From G963668345 sp965206025 (GTDB taxonomy: Bacteria > Acidobacteriota > Terriglobia > Bryobacterales > UBA6623): DNA of 64,000 nt. The notes below the pieces were generated by a model. That model ran no database searches. It was not told the DNA's origin and worked only from the letters and a program-made list of their open reading frames with translations. Position numbers and translations under genes: made by a program. This document shows positions 9,444-17,728 of the stretch, piece by piece; positions within the stretch are counted from its first letter, which is position 1, and the number at the start of each line of letters is the position of its first letter. The DNA lies in NCBI GenBank assembly GCA_965206025.1, contig CBDBIU010000003.1, forward strand, positions 496,001 to 560,000. The letters run 5' to 3'.

Positions 9444-10088
9444 TCAGGACCCGGCTTGTCCCCTCACCAGCCGCTTCTCAACCAAGCCTAACCCGAAATC
9501 AGCGGCCAGAGCCATCAGGGCGGCGGGCACGGCGCCGATCAGCAACAGCCCAGTGTTGACTGACTGGATTCCACGGAAGATGAACTCTCCCAGGCCCCCC
9601 GCGCCTATGAGGGCCGCGATCGTGGCGATTCCGATGCTGCTGACGGTAGCCACGCGCAAGCCGGCCATGATGGTGCGAGCGGCCAGCGGCAGCTCGACGA
9701 GCCGCAGAAGCTGCCGGTCGGTCATGCCCATCGCTTCCGCGGCCTGCCGAACCGAGCGGTCGACGCCCTTAATTCCCGCATAGGTATTCCGAATGATGGG
9801 CAACAAAGCGTATAAGACCAAAGCAACAATAGCCGATCGCGGACCGACCCCCCCGATCCAGGGCAGGGGAATGAGAAACCCGAAAAGGGCCAGGCTGGGA
9901 ATGGTTTGTGCCGTGTTGGCAACTCCCAGCACCCACCGTTCGAGGGTCGGCCGGCGAGTGAGCAGCACGCCCGCAGGAATCCCGATCAGGGCCGCAATGC
10001 CGATCGACAGGGCCACCAGCCAGAGGTGCTCCAGGGTGCGGGCCGCTAGCTGCGTTTGATACTGCTGAAGGTAGCTGAGTAGGTTCAC
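9444..10088 (-). CDS. OpuC-type (glycine betaine/osmoprotectant) ABC permease
   Basis: A 214-aa inner-membrane permease with about six helices. The BPD_transp_1 coupling loop reads EAMGMTDRQLLRLVELPLAARTIMAGL. The start is a GTG at 10088 that overlaps the stop of the ATPase gene (GTGA), a classic coupled pair; the longer frame to 10160 lies inside the ATPase gene and is not used. The size and the segment LIGAGGLGEFIFRGI match OpuCB/OpuCD or YehW/YehY permeases for betaine, choline or carnitine. No substrate-binding protein gene is present nearby. Confidence 0.87.
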   Translation of the reverse strand: MNLLSYLQQYQTQLAARTLEHLWLVALSIGIAALIGIPAGVLLTRRPTLERWVLGVANTAQTIPSLALFGFLIPLPWIGGVGPRSAIVALVLYALLPIIRNTYAGIKGVDRSVRQAAEAMGMTDRQLLRLVELPLAARTIMAGLRVATVSSIGIATIAALIGAGGLGEFIFRGIQSVNTGLLLIGAVPAALMALAADFGLGLVEKRLVRGQAGS

Positions 10089-10834
10089 GATAGCGATTCC
10101 AGAAAGGGCCGGGCGGCCAGGTCGTCCGACCGACGGAACTGCTCGGGCGTCCCCGACCAAACCAACCGACCTGCCTCAAGAACGCCAAGCCGGTCGGCAA
10201 GAAGCAATCCCTCGCGTACATCATGGGTGACGAAGACGATCGTCTTGCCAAGGTTTTGGCGGATCGTCAGAAATTCGCGCTGAATCTCAGCTCGCGTGAT
10301 GGGGTCGAGCGCACCGAAGGGCTCGTCCATCAGCAAAAGCGGCGGATCGGCGGCTAGGGCGCGCGCCACGCCGACGCGTTGCCGCTGTCCGCCGGAAAGC
10401 TGGTGCGGATAACGGTCGCGCACGGTCTCTGCATCCAGTCCGACCTTGGCGAGTAGCTCGTCGGTGCGACGCCGCACTTCCGGCTCGCTCCAACCCTCGA
10501 GTGTCGGGACCAGGCCCACGTTCTCCGACACCGTGAAGTGCGGAAAAAGGCCCACTTCCTGGATGACATAGCCGATCTTGCGTCGAAGGCGAATGGGGTC
10601 CCATTCTTCCGTACTGCTACCCTCGACCAGGACACGCCCTTCGGTCGGCCTAAGCAGGCCGTTGATGAGACGAAGGGCTGTGGTCTTACCCGAGCCGCTG
10701 CGACCCAGTAACACCAGTGTCTGAGCCGCCTCAACCTCGATCGTCAGGTCGGCCACGAGCGCCGTCTCACCGACGCGATAGGTCACCCCTTCCAGAAGGA
10801 TGGGAGCCGGGGCCCGGTCGGTCATGGACTCCAT
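10085..10834 (-). CDS. OpuC-type ABC transporter ATP-binding protein
   Basis: A 249-aa ABC ATPase. It shows Walker A GRSGSGKTT (44-52), a Q-loop in YVIQEVGLFPH, signature LSGGQRQRV, Walker B LLLMDEPFGALD and H-loop VTHD. It is closest in feel to OpuCA/ProV-like osmoprotectant ATPases but lacks the C-terminal CBS pair of classical OpuA/OpuCA. A second Met (position 4, GGAG three bases upstream) is an alternative start. It energises the permease encoded by the overlapping downstream gene. Confidence 0.9.
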   Translation of the reverse strand: MESMTDRAPAPILLEGVTYRVGETALVADLTIEVEAAQTLVLLGRSGSGKTTALRLINGLLRPTEGRVLVEGSSTEEWDPIRLRRKIGYVIQEVGLFPHFTVSENVGLVPTLEGWSEPEVRRRTDELLAKVGLDAETVRDRYPHQLSGGQRQRVGVARALAADPPLLLMDEPFGALDPITRAEIQREFLTIRQNLGKTIVFVTHDVREGLLLADRLGVLEAGRLVWSGTPEQFRRSDDLAARPFLESLS

Positions 10835-11146
10835 CTTTGGAGGGGAGCAGTGCCGGCCTCACTCGGAGCGCCGACAACAGCAGGTCTTTCGCGCGGCGAT
10901 CAATGACATACGGACTCTCCAGCCGTCCGCCGACAAATTCATTCGCCAGGGAGTCTCATGGTGAAAGCAGCCTCAAAAGTGCCGGTTGTCCGGTTTCAAA
11001 AAGTCGGCGTATTCATTCTACGGCACTTGTCGGTCGCAGTCAGCCGCGTTCACGCAACTGAAGCCACGGACTGAGATTGTAAACGGCCCACTGGATCTTG
11101 CATTTCCCCTTTTCTTCTCCTAGAATATAAGGCGAAGGAGAAACTT
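10835..11146. other. Divergent intergenic region between ABC operon and lexA
   Basis: 312 bp with no recognisable gene; it must hold promoters for both directions. The lexA-proximal part has a plausible promoter, listed separately. Confidence 0.4.
11098..11126 (+). promoter_or_regulatory. Putative lexA promoter
   Basis: TTGCAT (11098-11103) and TAGAAT (11121-11126) are 17 bp apart, a good sigma-70-like spacing. The -10 lies 20 bases before the GTG start, and AAGGAG (11135-11140) is the ribosome-binding site. I could not identify a LexA operator with confidence. Confidence 0.45.
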
Positions 11147-11782
11147 GTGGCACTTACGAAACGGCAGAAGCAAGTTGTCGACTTTATCGCTACGTTCATT
11201 CGCCGTAACGGCTACAGCCCGAGCTTTGAAGAGATTGCCGAGGAGTTGGGCCTGGCGTCGCTGGCGACGGTTCACAAGCATCTAACCGCGCTCGAGAGCA
11301 AACGCTATCTGAAGAGGAGCTTCAATCAAAGCCGCGCCTTGGACCTGGGACCGGAGTACTATCGCGAGTTGAGCCGGCAACGCAGGGAGGCCGCTCTTGC
11401 TGCTCCGGAAACCCCTTTGCTGGGAACCATCGCGGCCGGACAACCGATCGAGACCTATCCTGATCCCGAAACTCTGTCTTTCGCCGATTTCACCACCACC
11501 GAACACGTCTACGCGCTCAGAGTACGCGGGGAATCCATGATCGAAGACCACATTATGGACGGCGACTACGTCTTGGTCGAAAAGACGGATCGCGTCAGCA
11601 ACGGCGACATCGTGGTGGCTCTGGTGGATGGCGCGGAGTCGACGCTCAAGCGCTTTTACCGCCAAGGCAACGATCAGGTACGCCTCCAACCCGCCAACGC
11701 TTCGGTGGAGCCGATCGTGGTTCCCCTCGCGGCGGTGGAAGTCCAGGGTCGCGTGCTGGCCGTGCACCGCCAGTATCGCTAA
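11147..11782 (+). CDS. lexA: LexA repressor (SOS regulator)
   Basis: A 211-aa LexA: N-terminal winged helix (about 1-65, TKRQKQVVDFI then LASLATVHKHL) and C-terminal S24 autopeptidase domain. The cleavage bond is Ala97-Gly98 in GTIAAGQP, the nucleophile is Ser130 in RGESMIED and the general base is Lys168 in ESTLKRF. When RecA-ssDNA filaments form, it cuts itself and releases SOS genes. The start is GTG, chosen by AAGGAG 6 bp upstream and because it gives the canonical N-terminus. The gene is monocistronic, with a weak terminator-like hairpin behind it. Confidence 0.95.
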   Translation: MALTKRQKQVVDFIATFIRRNGYSPSFEEIAEELGLASLATVHKHLTALESKRYLKRSFNQSRALDLGPEYYRELSRQRREAALAAPETPLLGTIAAGQPIETYPDPETLSFADFTTTEHVYALRVRGESMIEDHIMDGDYVLVEKTDRVSNGDIVVALVDGAESTLKRFYRQGNDQVRLQPANASVEPIVVPLAAVEVQGRVLAVHRQYR

Positions 11783-11867
11783 TCCGACGTTCCGTGGCGG
11801 AGAGACGTCCCCGGATCAGCCCGGCCCGTAGGGGTCTCCGCGACCCCGAGCGGGGCAACGCGGGCCC

Positions 11868-11885
11868 GCAGGCCGGCCTGCTTTT
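11868..11885 (+). terminator. Possible lexA terminator
   Basis: The palindrome GCAGGCCGGCCTGC is followed directly by TTTT. The stem is short (five pairs with a 4-base loop), so strength is uncertain. Confidence 0.4.
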
Positions 11886-11912
11886 CGCTGAATCGAGCTT
11901 CTGCCGGGCTTG

Positions 11913-12344
11913 CTACTGCACCACGAAGTCGGAAAAGAGAACTTCCTTGACCTCGCCGCTTTCCAGTAGCGGGTTGAGGCGATCGAGGATCTCCTTGCGA
12001 AACAGCTCCTTCCCGTTGGCGTCGTTGAGCTCGCGGTAGGTTTTCGAGGTCAGCAGCGTCAGGATTCGGTCGCGCAGGCGGGCCATCAACAGGGCGTCGG
12101 CTTTGATTTCCGCCGCCCGCTCTTGGGGTACGACGGCCAGTTTTACACTCAGTCGGGCGTGGCGCTGGCCCACCGGGTCGTTGATGTTGGTCAAGAAGGT
12201 TTCCATCTCCAACACGCCGATGGTTTGCTCGGCTGGGTCAGCGGCTTCGCTGTCGGACTCCGAGTCGCCGCAGGCCGTCCCCAAGCCGATGGCCAGCATC
12301 GCTGCCAGGAGGGATAAACCCACTTCCCTCTGCCGCTCATTCAC
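11913..12344 (-). CDS. fliL: FliL-like flagellar stator-associated protein, possible lipoprotein
   Basis: 143 aa from a GTG at 12344 that lies within the last codons of motB (8-bp overlap). The C-terminus is typical of FliL: about 100 residues of FliL domain with an LRDRILTLLTSKTYREL helix and the terminal VKEVLFSDFVVQ. FliL rings surround MotA/MotB stators and tune torque. Unusually, the N-terminal hydrophobic stretch ends in LGTACGDSES, which reads as a lipobox (Cys then charged residues) instead of the usual plain transmembrane anchor. Position after motA-motB supports the assignment. Other flagellar genes are not in the window. Confidence 0.8.
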   Translation of the reverse strand: MNERQREVGLSLLAAMLAIGLGTACGDSESDSEAADPAEQTIGVLEMETFLTNINDPVGQRHARLSVKLAVVPQERAAEIKADALLMARLRDRILTLLTSKTYRELNDANGKELFRKEILDRLNPLLESGEVKEVLFSDFVVQ

Positions 12345-13068
12345 GGGGATCTCCTTGGGATAAGTTATTCGACCCGCCCGGCGGCGGCTGGGCTTCTGGG
12401 TCGTCGGCTCGGTGTCGCGTGACGAAAACGAACTCGACTCGGCGGTTGGCCGCGCGGCCAACTGGAGTGGCGTTGCCGGTTACCGGCACCCCTTTTTCAG
12501 CCAAGTAGCGGACCGCGCGGCCGGCGCGGGCCGCCGAAAGTTCCCAGTTGCTGGGGAAGACGGCCGTGGCGATCGGCCTATCGTCTGTGTGGCCGAGCAC
12601 GTCCACGTCTTTGGACGACTTGGAAATATATCGAGCTAGCCCGTCGAGGATAGGCAATGCCTCGGTTTTGATGGTGGCTTTTCCGGACTCGAACAAGAGG
12701 TCGCCTTTGAGCTGCAGAACGACCCCCTGCTTGGTGATCTTGGCGTTTCCGTTCTTCTCCATTCCGTTCTCCTCGATGATCTGACTCAGATAACGCACGA
12801 TCTCCTCCATCGCTTGCCCTTCGCCTTCCTTCGGATCTTGGTAGGGCAACAGCTTGCTTCCGGTCGGAATGTCGGAAAGCTCGAACTCTGACTTTAGCCC
12901 CAAGGCGTTCCGTACCGAGCCGGCCATCGTCCGGAACTTGATGATCTCCATGTTCGAGAAAGAAAGCAGCAGAACGAAGAACGTCAGCAGCAACGACATC
13001 AGGTCAGCAAACGTGACGATCCAGGCCGGGGCGCCTTTACCCCCGCCGTCGTCTGATTCCATCTCCAT
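12337..13068 (-). CDS. motB: MotB-type flagellar stator protein, OmpA domain shortened
   Basis: A 243-aa stator subunit. The transmembrane helix after residue 18 contains the proton/sodium-carrying Asp in VTFADLMSLLLTFF. The C-terminal OmpA-like peptidoglycan-binding domain has DVLGHTDDRPI, FPSNWELSAARA and GRAANRRVEFVF. Between the last two motifs the usual loop (RLSAVGYGE..RP-type, about 14 residues) is missing: EKGVPV runs almost straight into NATPVGRAANRR. That loop normally contributes to the peptidoglycan-binding fold. The start ATG shares one base with the motA stop (TGATG), so the two are translated together. Confidence 0.9.
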   Translation of the reverse strand: MEMESDDGGGKGAPAWIVTFADLMSLLLTFFVLLLSFSNMEIIKFRTMAGSVRNALGLKSEFELSDIPTGSKLLPYQDPKEGEGQAMEEIVRYLSQIIEENGMEKNGNAKITKQGVVLQLKGDLLFESGKATIKTEALPILDGLARYISKSSKDVDVLGHTDDRPIATAVFPSNWELSAARAGRAVRYLAEKGVPVTGNATPVGRAANRRVEFVFVTRHRADDPEAQPPPGGSNNLSQGDPRE

Positions 13069-13829
13069 CAGGCTGCTTTCTCGTCCTCCTTACGCAACTT
13101 TGGAGAAATGAAGACATTCAGCTGCCTCCCGATGGCCGACGGATTGCTACGCTCGGTGATGGCTATCACCCCCTCCAGGCAAAGCGTCATGCTGAGCACC
13201 TCCTGCTCGGAGCGCACTTTCAACTTCTCCGCCAAAGGGAGACAGAATACGTTGGCGATCAGGGCGCCATAGAGAGTCGTGAGAAGAGCCAGCGCCATGG
13301 CCGGACCAATGGACGAGGGGTCGTCCAAAACAGCGAGCATTTGAACCAGCCCGATGAGGGTCCCAATCATCCCGAAAGCGGGCGCCGCCTCGCCCATCCC
13401 CTCCAGGATCAGTTGGCCTCTCTTGTGACGGCGCGCCGTAGAGCGAATGTCGGTTTCCAATACCATCCGAATACGTTCTACTTCTACTCCGTCGACACAC
13501 TGTGAGATTCCCTTAGCCAGAAAGGGGTAGCTGATCACCGCTTTTTCCAAGGCCAGCAATTCCTTCCGGGCGGTTTTTGACAGCTCGAGGACCTCGCTGA
13601 TCAACTGATCGGGCGCCGGTACCTTTGTCGTAAAAGCCTTGGCGGCCACCCCGAAAGTGCCCAGCACGTCACTGAGAGGGTTTCTCACCAGCGTGGTTCC
13701 GATCGTGCCTCCAACGACCACCAGCATAGAAGGGATGTTCACGAACATGATCGGAGATTCCCCCATGAAAATGGAGGCGAGCACGAGCAGCGTGGACACA
13801 AGGACTCCGATGATCGTGGCTAGATCCAT
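13068..13829 (-). CDS. motA: MotA-type flagellar stator protein
   Basis: 253 aa from the ATG at 13829 (MDLATIIGVLVSTLL). The longer frame to 13925 adds an Arg/Pro-rich tail before the first helix and is unlikely. Four helices are visible, with the MotA/TolQ/ExbB core GEAAPAFGMIGTLIGLVQML and the conserved prolines in the third and fourth helices. Length and sequence match the PomA/MotA group. It forms the pentameric ring around the MotB dimer. First gene of motA-motB-fliL. Confidence 0.93.
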   Translation of the reverse strand: MDLATIIGVLVSTLLVLASIFMGESPIMFVNIPSMLVVVGGTIGTTLVRNPLSDVLGTFGVAAKAFTTKVPAPDQLISEVLELSKTARKELLALEKAVISYPFLAKGISQCVDGVEVERIRMVLETDIRSTARRHKRGQLILEGMGEAAPAFGMIGTLIGLVQMLAVLDDPSSIGPAMALALLTTLYGALIANVFCLPLAEKLKVRSEQEVLSMTLCLEGVIAITERSNPSAIGRQLNVFISPKLRKEDEKAA

Positions 13830-14019
13830 GGAGGGGAAGAGCCGAGGCCCTCTGTGAGAGCGTATCGGCGAGCGTGGGGCAAACTTGAACCGCGCGGGTA
13901 TCCGAGCCGGCGCGCAAACACTCAACTCGGCGTGCCGCGCGCTTGCGGCTCTGGCCTGGATTTCCCGCTGTCACAGCGATCGCGGCTTGAACATCATGCG
14001 AGCCGTCTGGCGACGGCTA

Positions 14020-14041
14020 GGACAAACAAGAGTGTTTGTCC
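14020..14041. other. Hairpin GGACAAACA-AGAG-TGTTTGTCC
   Basis: A perfect 9-bp stem with a 4-base loop between the acyl-CoA ligase stop and motA. It could terminate the ligase transcript or be a REP-type palindrome; related motifs (GACAAGC-TTTG-GCTTGTC at 1639) occur elsewhere. It has no T-run on the minus strand. Confidence 0.5.
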
Positions 14042-14077
14042 CTACTGGGTTCGTCGTGGAATGGCCCATCCGCCCAC

Positions 14078-15601
14078 TCACGCCAGCCCCAACTTTTCCG
14101 CCAGCCCGATGCGCTGTAGCTTGCCGGTCGGCCCTTTGGGGATCTCCTCGAGGAATACAATGCGCCGCGGAACTTTGAAATCAACGAGACGTTCGGCGGC
14201 GAAACGGCGAAGCTCCTTATCGCTGACCGAAGACCCCTGACGAACCACGATCGCCGCCCCGACATCTTCGCCGAGCTTGTCATGGGGAAGGCTGAACGTC
14301 ACTGCCTGTGCCACCGCGGGGTGATCCATGAGCACTTCATCCACCTCGCGGGGAGAGATTTTCTCGCCGCCGCGGTTGATAATTTCCTTCAGCCGCCCGG
14401 TGATGTAAAGATATCCGTCGGCGTCGAAGTAGCCCTGGTCTCCGGTTCGAAACCAACCCCTGCTGAAGGCCGTCGAGTTCGCCTCGGGATTGTTTTCGTA
14501 ACCTTGGGTGACGCTCGCCCCGCGAATGACGATCTCGCCGGTATCACCGGCCGCCAGTAGATTTCCTTCCACGTCCATGACAGCCATCTCAGGGCCGGCG
14601 GGAACACCGACGGAACCGGCTTTGCGAACCGCCGGCGGAAGGGGGTTGCTGGCCATTTGGTGAGCGGCTTCGGTCATGCCGTAGGATTCGATGACCGGGG
14701 CGCGGAAGACTCGCTCCAGCTCCTCGAGCACTTGCGGCGGCAGCGCGGCCGAGGAAGAGCGAATGAAGCGCAGCCGACTCTGGGAAACTACGTCCTCGTT
14801 TCTCCGGGCGCGAGCCAGAATCGTCTGATGCATGGTCGGGACCGCCGTGTACCAGCTTGGCTGAAAGGCCTTCAACCACGAGAAGAATTTCAAGGCTTCA
14901 AACCCCGCTGTGCAAATCACTTCCGACCCGGCCGCAAGACTGGCCAATATCGCTCCCATCAGCCCGTGGATGTGAAACAACGGCATCACGTTGAGGCAAC
15001 GATCCGACGGGGTCAAAGCCAAAGTCCGAGCGATGCTCCGAGCGGAGGCGCAAACGTTGGACTGGGTCAGAGGAACGATTTTGGGCCGGGAGGTTGTGCC
15101 CGAGGTGTGCAGCACCAGAGCGATGTCCTCGGCCCGTGAAAATCCCCCCCTGGCGGTTGCCGGCCCTGATTCGGCTCGGATCGAGAAGACTCCGGCCGGC
15201 TCGGCCGGGCGGGGTTCAAGCTCGATAATGGCGATACCGCGGTCCCTCGCCACCGCCGCGGCGGGCGAGTCGCTGTCCTTCAACACCAGCAAGGCCTTGG
15301 CATCCAGGTCGCTCAGGTAGAATTCGAACTCATCCCTGCGATACGCGGGATTCAGGGGCGCGCAAGTCGCCCCGGCGGCCACCGAGACGAACGAAACAGC
15401 CAACTCGGGGCCGTTGGGCAGCACAATCGCCACCCGGTCCTCTCGACCCACGCCGCAAGCGTTGAGGGCCTTCACCGTGGAGTCGATCTGATGCTTGAGG
15501 CTGAGATAGGTGAGCGGTGTTCGATGGGGCGCGCCGATGGCGACGGAGTCAGGCTCGATCTCCGCGCGTGAGGCGATCAATTCGGGAACGGTTGTCGGCA
15601 C
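14078..15601 (-). CDS. Acyl-CoA synthetase, oxalate-CoA ligase (AAE3/Pcs60)-like
   Basis: A 507-aa ANL adenylating enzyme. Motifs: P-loop LHTSGTTSRPKIVPLT, then LFHIHGLMGAIL, ESYGMTEAAHQMASNPLPP (in pieces), the GWFRTGDQGY motif, GRLKEIINRGGEKISP hinge and the catalytic Lys in GPTGKLQR. The combination FHIHGLM, WYTAVPTMHQ and TEAAHQMASNPLP resembles plant/fungal oxalyl-CoA synthetases more than general acyl-CoA ligases. No oxalyl-CoA decarboxylase is adjacent, so the substrate remains open. The start is GTG at 15601, with an in-frame stop just upstream. A solo end of the family-1 repeat lies 8 bp before the start. Confidence 0.82.
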   Translation of the reverse strand: MPTTVPELIASRAEIEPDSVAIGAPHRTPLTYLSLKHQIDSTVKALNACGVGREDRVAIVLPNGPELAVSFVSVAAGATCAPLNPAYRRDEFEFYLSDLDAKALLVLKDSDSPAAAVARDRGIAIIELEPRPAEPAGVFSIRAESGPATARGGFSRAEDIALVLHTSGTTSRPKIVPLTQSNVCASARSIARTLALTPSDRCLNVMPLFHIHGLMGAILASLAAGSEVICTAGFEALKFFSWLKAFQPSWYTAVPTMHQTILARARRNEDVVSQSRLRFIRSSSAALPPQVLEELERVFRAPVIESYGMTEAAHQMASNPLPPAVRKAGSVGVPAGPEMAVMDVEGNLLAAGDTGEIVIRGASVTQGYENNPEANSTAFSRGWFRTGDQGYFDADGYLYITGRLKEIINRGGEKISPREVDEVLMDHPAVAQAVTFSLPHDKLGEDVGAAIVVRQGSSVSDKELRRFAAERLVDFKVPRRIVFLEEIPKGPTGKLQRIGLAEKLGLA

Positions 15602-15985
15602 AGGCTTCTACCCGCTTTCTCACCACCGTCACGGCGATTGCGGCGAAAGGTCCGCCGGCCATGGCGCGCGGCAACGGTTCGCGTACATCGTCCAGCGTGC
15701 AGTATGCCGGCAAGCCGGCGCGATCCATCGCGCTCCTGCATCTCTGACTGGAAATTGGCTTCGTTTCGTTTTTTCGCGGCGAACGAGATGGGGGGTTTCC
15801 GCTACCCCTTTTTCAGAATAGCGAGTGTGTCAAGTTATCTTCACTGTCGGCCATACGGTGTAGCAGCCGGCGCCACGAGCAGGGGCGCCCGGGTGCTTCG
15901 TCGAGAAACAACGCGGACGAGGATTCGAGCCGGCGCATGTTCCATGGCTTCTTGCGCCCTTTCGGGGCTCGACTCTCGATGATCC
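15602..15985. other. Intergenic region with a solo family-1 repeat end
   Basis: 384 bp with no recognisable gene. Positions 15609-15627 read TACCCGCTTTCTCACCACC, one terminal repeat of family 1 without its partner. Confidence 0.5.
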
Positions 15986-16612
15986 TTACTCCGGACCGCG
16001 GATTTCCGTCCGCGGCAAGACCGCATTCCCATACAGTCCGTGCCGGCGAATGTAGGCGGCCACCTCGGGAGCAAGCCAGTCGTCGACGGGTTTGCGGCGC
16101 TTCAGCCGCTCACGCAGCTCGGTGGATGAAATAGGAACGTCAACGCCTTCGAGCCAGTGAACGCGCGCGCTTTCGGGAACGTCGGGCCGGCTGTCGGTTT
16201 CCCCCGCCCGGCCGGCAACAATGAACTCGACCATCCCGACCACCTCCAGCCAGCGATACCACTGCTTGATCTCGGCAAACGCATCGGCGCCGAGGACGAA
16301 CAAGAGCCGGTCCCCGGATGCCGCGGTCTCCTTGACCCGCCGAAACGTATCGATCGAATAGTGGGGTCCGCTGCCCACGCTGGGATCTTCGAATCGAGAA
16401 GGGACGAAGCGAGTGTCCTGCTTCGACGCCAGCTCGACCATTCGGTAGCGGTGTTCGTAGCCGGCTTCGGTGGGATTCCGCCGGTGAGGCGGACGGCCCG
16501 CCGGGACGAACAGCACTTTGGTTAGCTGCAATTCATCCGCCGCCGCCCTCGCTACTTCCGTATGCCCTCGGTGAACGGGATCAAACGTGCCGCCGAAGAT
16601 GCCGATATTCAC
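15986..16612 (-). CDS. nadD: Nicotinate-nucleotide adenylyltransferase
   Basis: A 208-aa cytosolic nucleotidyltransferase that makes deamido-NAD from NaMN and ATP. The ATP-binding motif GGTFDPVHRGH lies at 7-17. FVPAGRPPHRR holds substrate contacts, and the ISSTELRERL motif near the C-terminus is the second signature. The start ATG overlaps the obgE stop by 4 bp (ATGA), the usual obgE-nadD arrangement. The C-terminus is slightly extended (AVLPRTEIRGPE). Confidence 0.93.
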   Translation of the reverse strand: MNIGIFGGTFDPVHRGHTEVARAAADELQLTKVLFVPAGRPPHRRNPTEAGYEHRYRMVELASKQDTRFVPSRFEDPSVGSGPHYSIDTFRRVKETAASGDRLLFVLGADAFAEIKQWYRWLEVVGMVEFIVAGRAGETDSRPDVPESARVHWLEGVDVPISSTELRERLKRRKPVDDWLAPEVAAYIRRHGLYGNAVLPRTEIRGPE

Positions 16613-17640
16613 TTTGCCCCGACCGCCGATTCTCGGGCTTCACGGACCCGCGAGCCCAGATAGTATTTCAGCTTCTCGATACCTTCACCGGTGACGGCCG
16701 AGATGCGGAAGAACGGCAGCCCTTCTTGTTTGCAGAATCCCTCCAAGCGATCAGCCTGAGCGCTATCTTGCAAGGCGTCGATTTTCGAGGCGGCAATAAC
16801 CATCGGCTTTCGAGCCAGCGCGGCGGAAAAGCTGGCCAGCTCCTCGATGATCACGCGGTAGTCGTCCAACGGGTCACTCTGCCGGAGGCCGCTCATGTCG
16901 ATCAAATGAACGAGAAGCCGCGTCCGCTCAATATGGCGTAGGAATCGTGTACCAAGACCGTGGCCCAGGTGCGCGCCCTCGATCAACCCTGGAATGTCGG
17001 CCACCATGAAGCTGTCGAACTCGTCCATGGAGACCACGCCGAGGTTCGGCTGGAGCGTCGTGAACGGATAGTCGGCAATCTTGGGGTGAGCGGCCGAGAT
17101 GCGTGCAATCAGGGTGGATTTGCCCGCGTTGGGGAAGCCGATCAGCCCGACGTCGGCCAGCAGTTTCAGCTCCAGCTTCAGGTGGCGCTCTTCTCCCGGC
17201 ATGCCGGGCTCGGAGCGGCGAGGCGCCTGGTTGGTCGAACTGGCGAACCGAGCATTGCCGCGGCCTCCGTCCCCGCCCCGCGCGGCTATGAATTCTTGAT
17301 CGCGAGCTTCAAAATCAAACAGCTTTTCTCCCGAGTCGGCGTCGTGGACCAGGGTCCCGGCGGGAACCTCGAGCACGAGGTCATCACCGTTTTTGCCGGT
17401 CTTGTTGCTGCCCTCTCCGTGATGCCCTCGCGACGCTTTGTGCTCCGGACGAAACCGGAAGTGGACCAGCGTGTTCCGCCGCTCGGTGGACCGCAAGATG
17501 ACGCTCCCGCCGCGCCCGCCGTCGCCGCCGCTGGGCCCGCCGCGGGGCACGAACTTCTCGCGTCGAAAGGCCACGCAGCCGTTGCCGCCGCCGCCGGCCT
17601 TGACGGAAATCAGAGCCTCATCAACAAACATGACCGACAC
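16609..17640 (-). CDS. obgE: GTPase ObgE/CgtA
   Basis: 343 aa: glycine-rich Obg fold (1-158; VKAGGGGNGCVAFRREK, GGRGG and GRGNARFASS), then the GTPase domain. G1 is GFPNAGKSTL, G3 is DIPGLIEGAHLGHGLG, and the NKxD position reads ASKID. The variable OCT domain is absent, as in many phyla. It acts in late 50S ribosome assembly and stress control. First gene of the obgE-nadD pair. rpmA and rplU, often upstream, are not here; truA precedes it instead. Confidence 0.95.
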   Translation of the reverse strand: MSVMFVDEALISVKAGGGGNGCVAFRREKFVPRGGPSGGDGGRGGSVILRSTERRNTLVHFRFRPEHKASRGHHGEGSNKTGKNGDDLVLEVPAGTLVHDADSGEKLFDFEARDQEFIAARGGDGGRGNARFASSTNQAPRRSEPGMPGEERHLKLELKLLADVGLIGFPNAGKSTLIARISAAHPKIADYPFTTLQPNLGVVSMDEFDSFMVADIPGLIEGAHLGHGLGTRFLRHIERTRLLVHLIDMSGLRQSDPLDDYRVIIEELASFSAALARKPMVIAASKIDALQDSAQADRLEGFCKQEGLPFFRISAVTGEGIEKLKYYLGSRVREARESAVGAK

Positions 17641-17728
17641 TCCAGCATAGCTGTTTGGACTTTTGCCCGGCCAAGAGCAGGTGGAACCTGGAACGCCCGT
17701 ATTCGATGGAGTCCCCCGCCCGTTGCCG

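Noticed and set aside
14020..14041. Strong intrinsic terminator behind the acyl-CoA ligase gene
   Set aside because: The stem is good but no U-run follows on the minus strand, so it is kept only as a hairpin.
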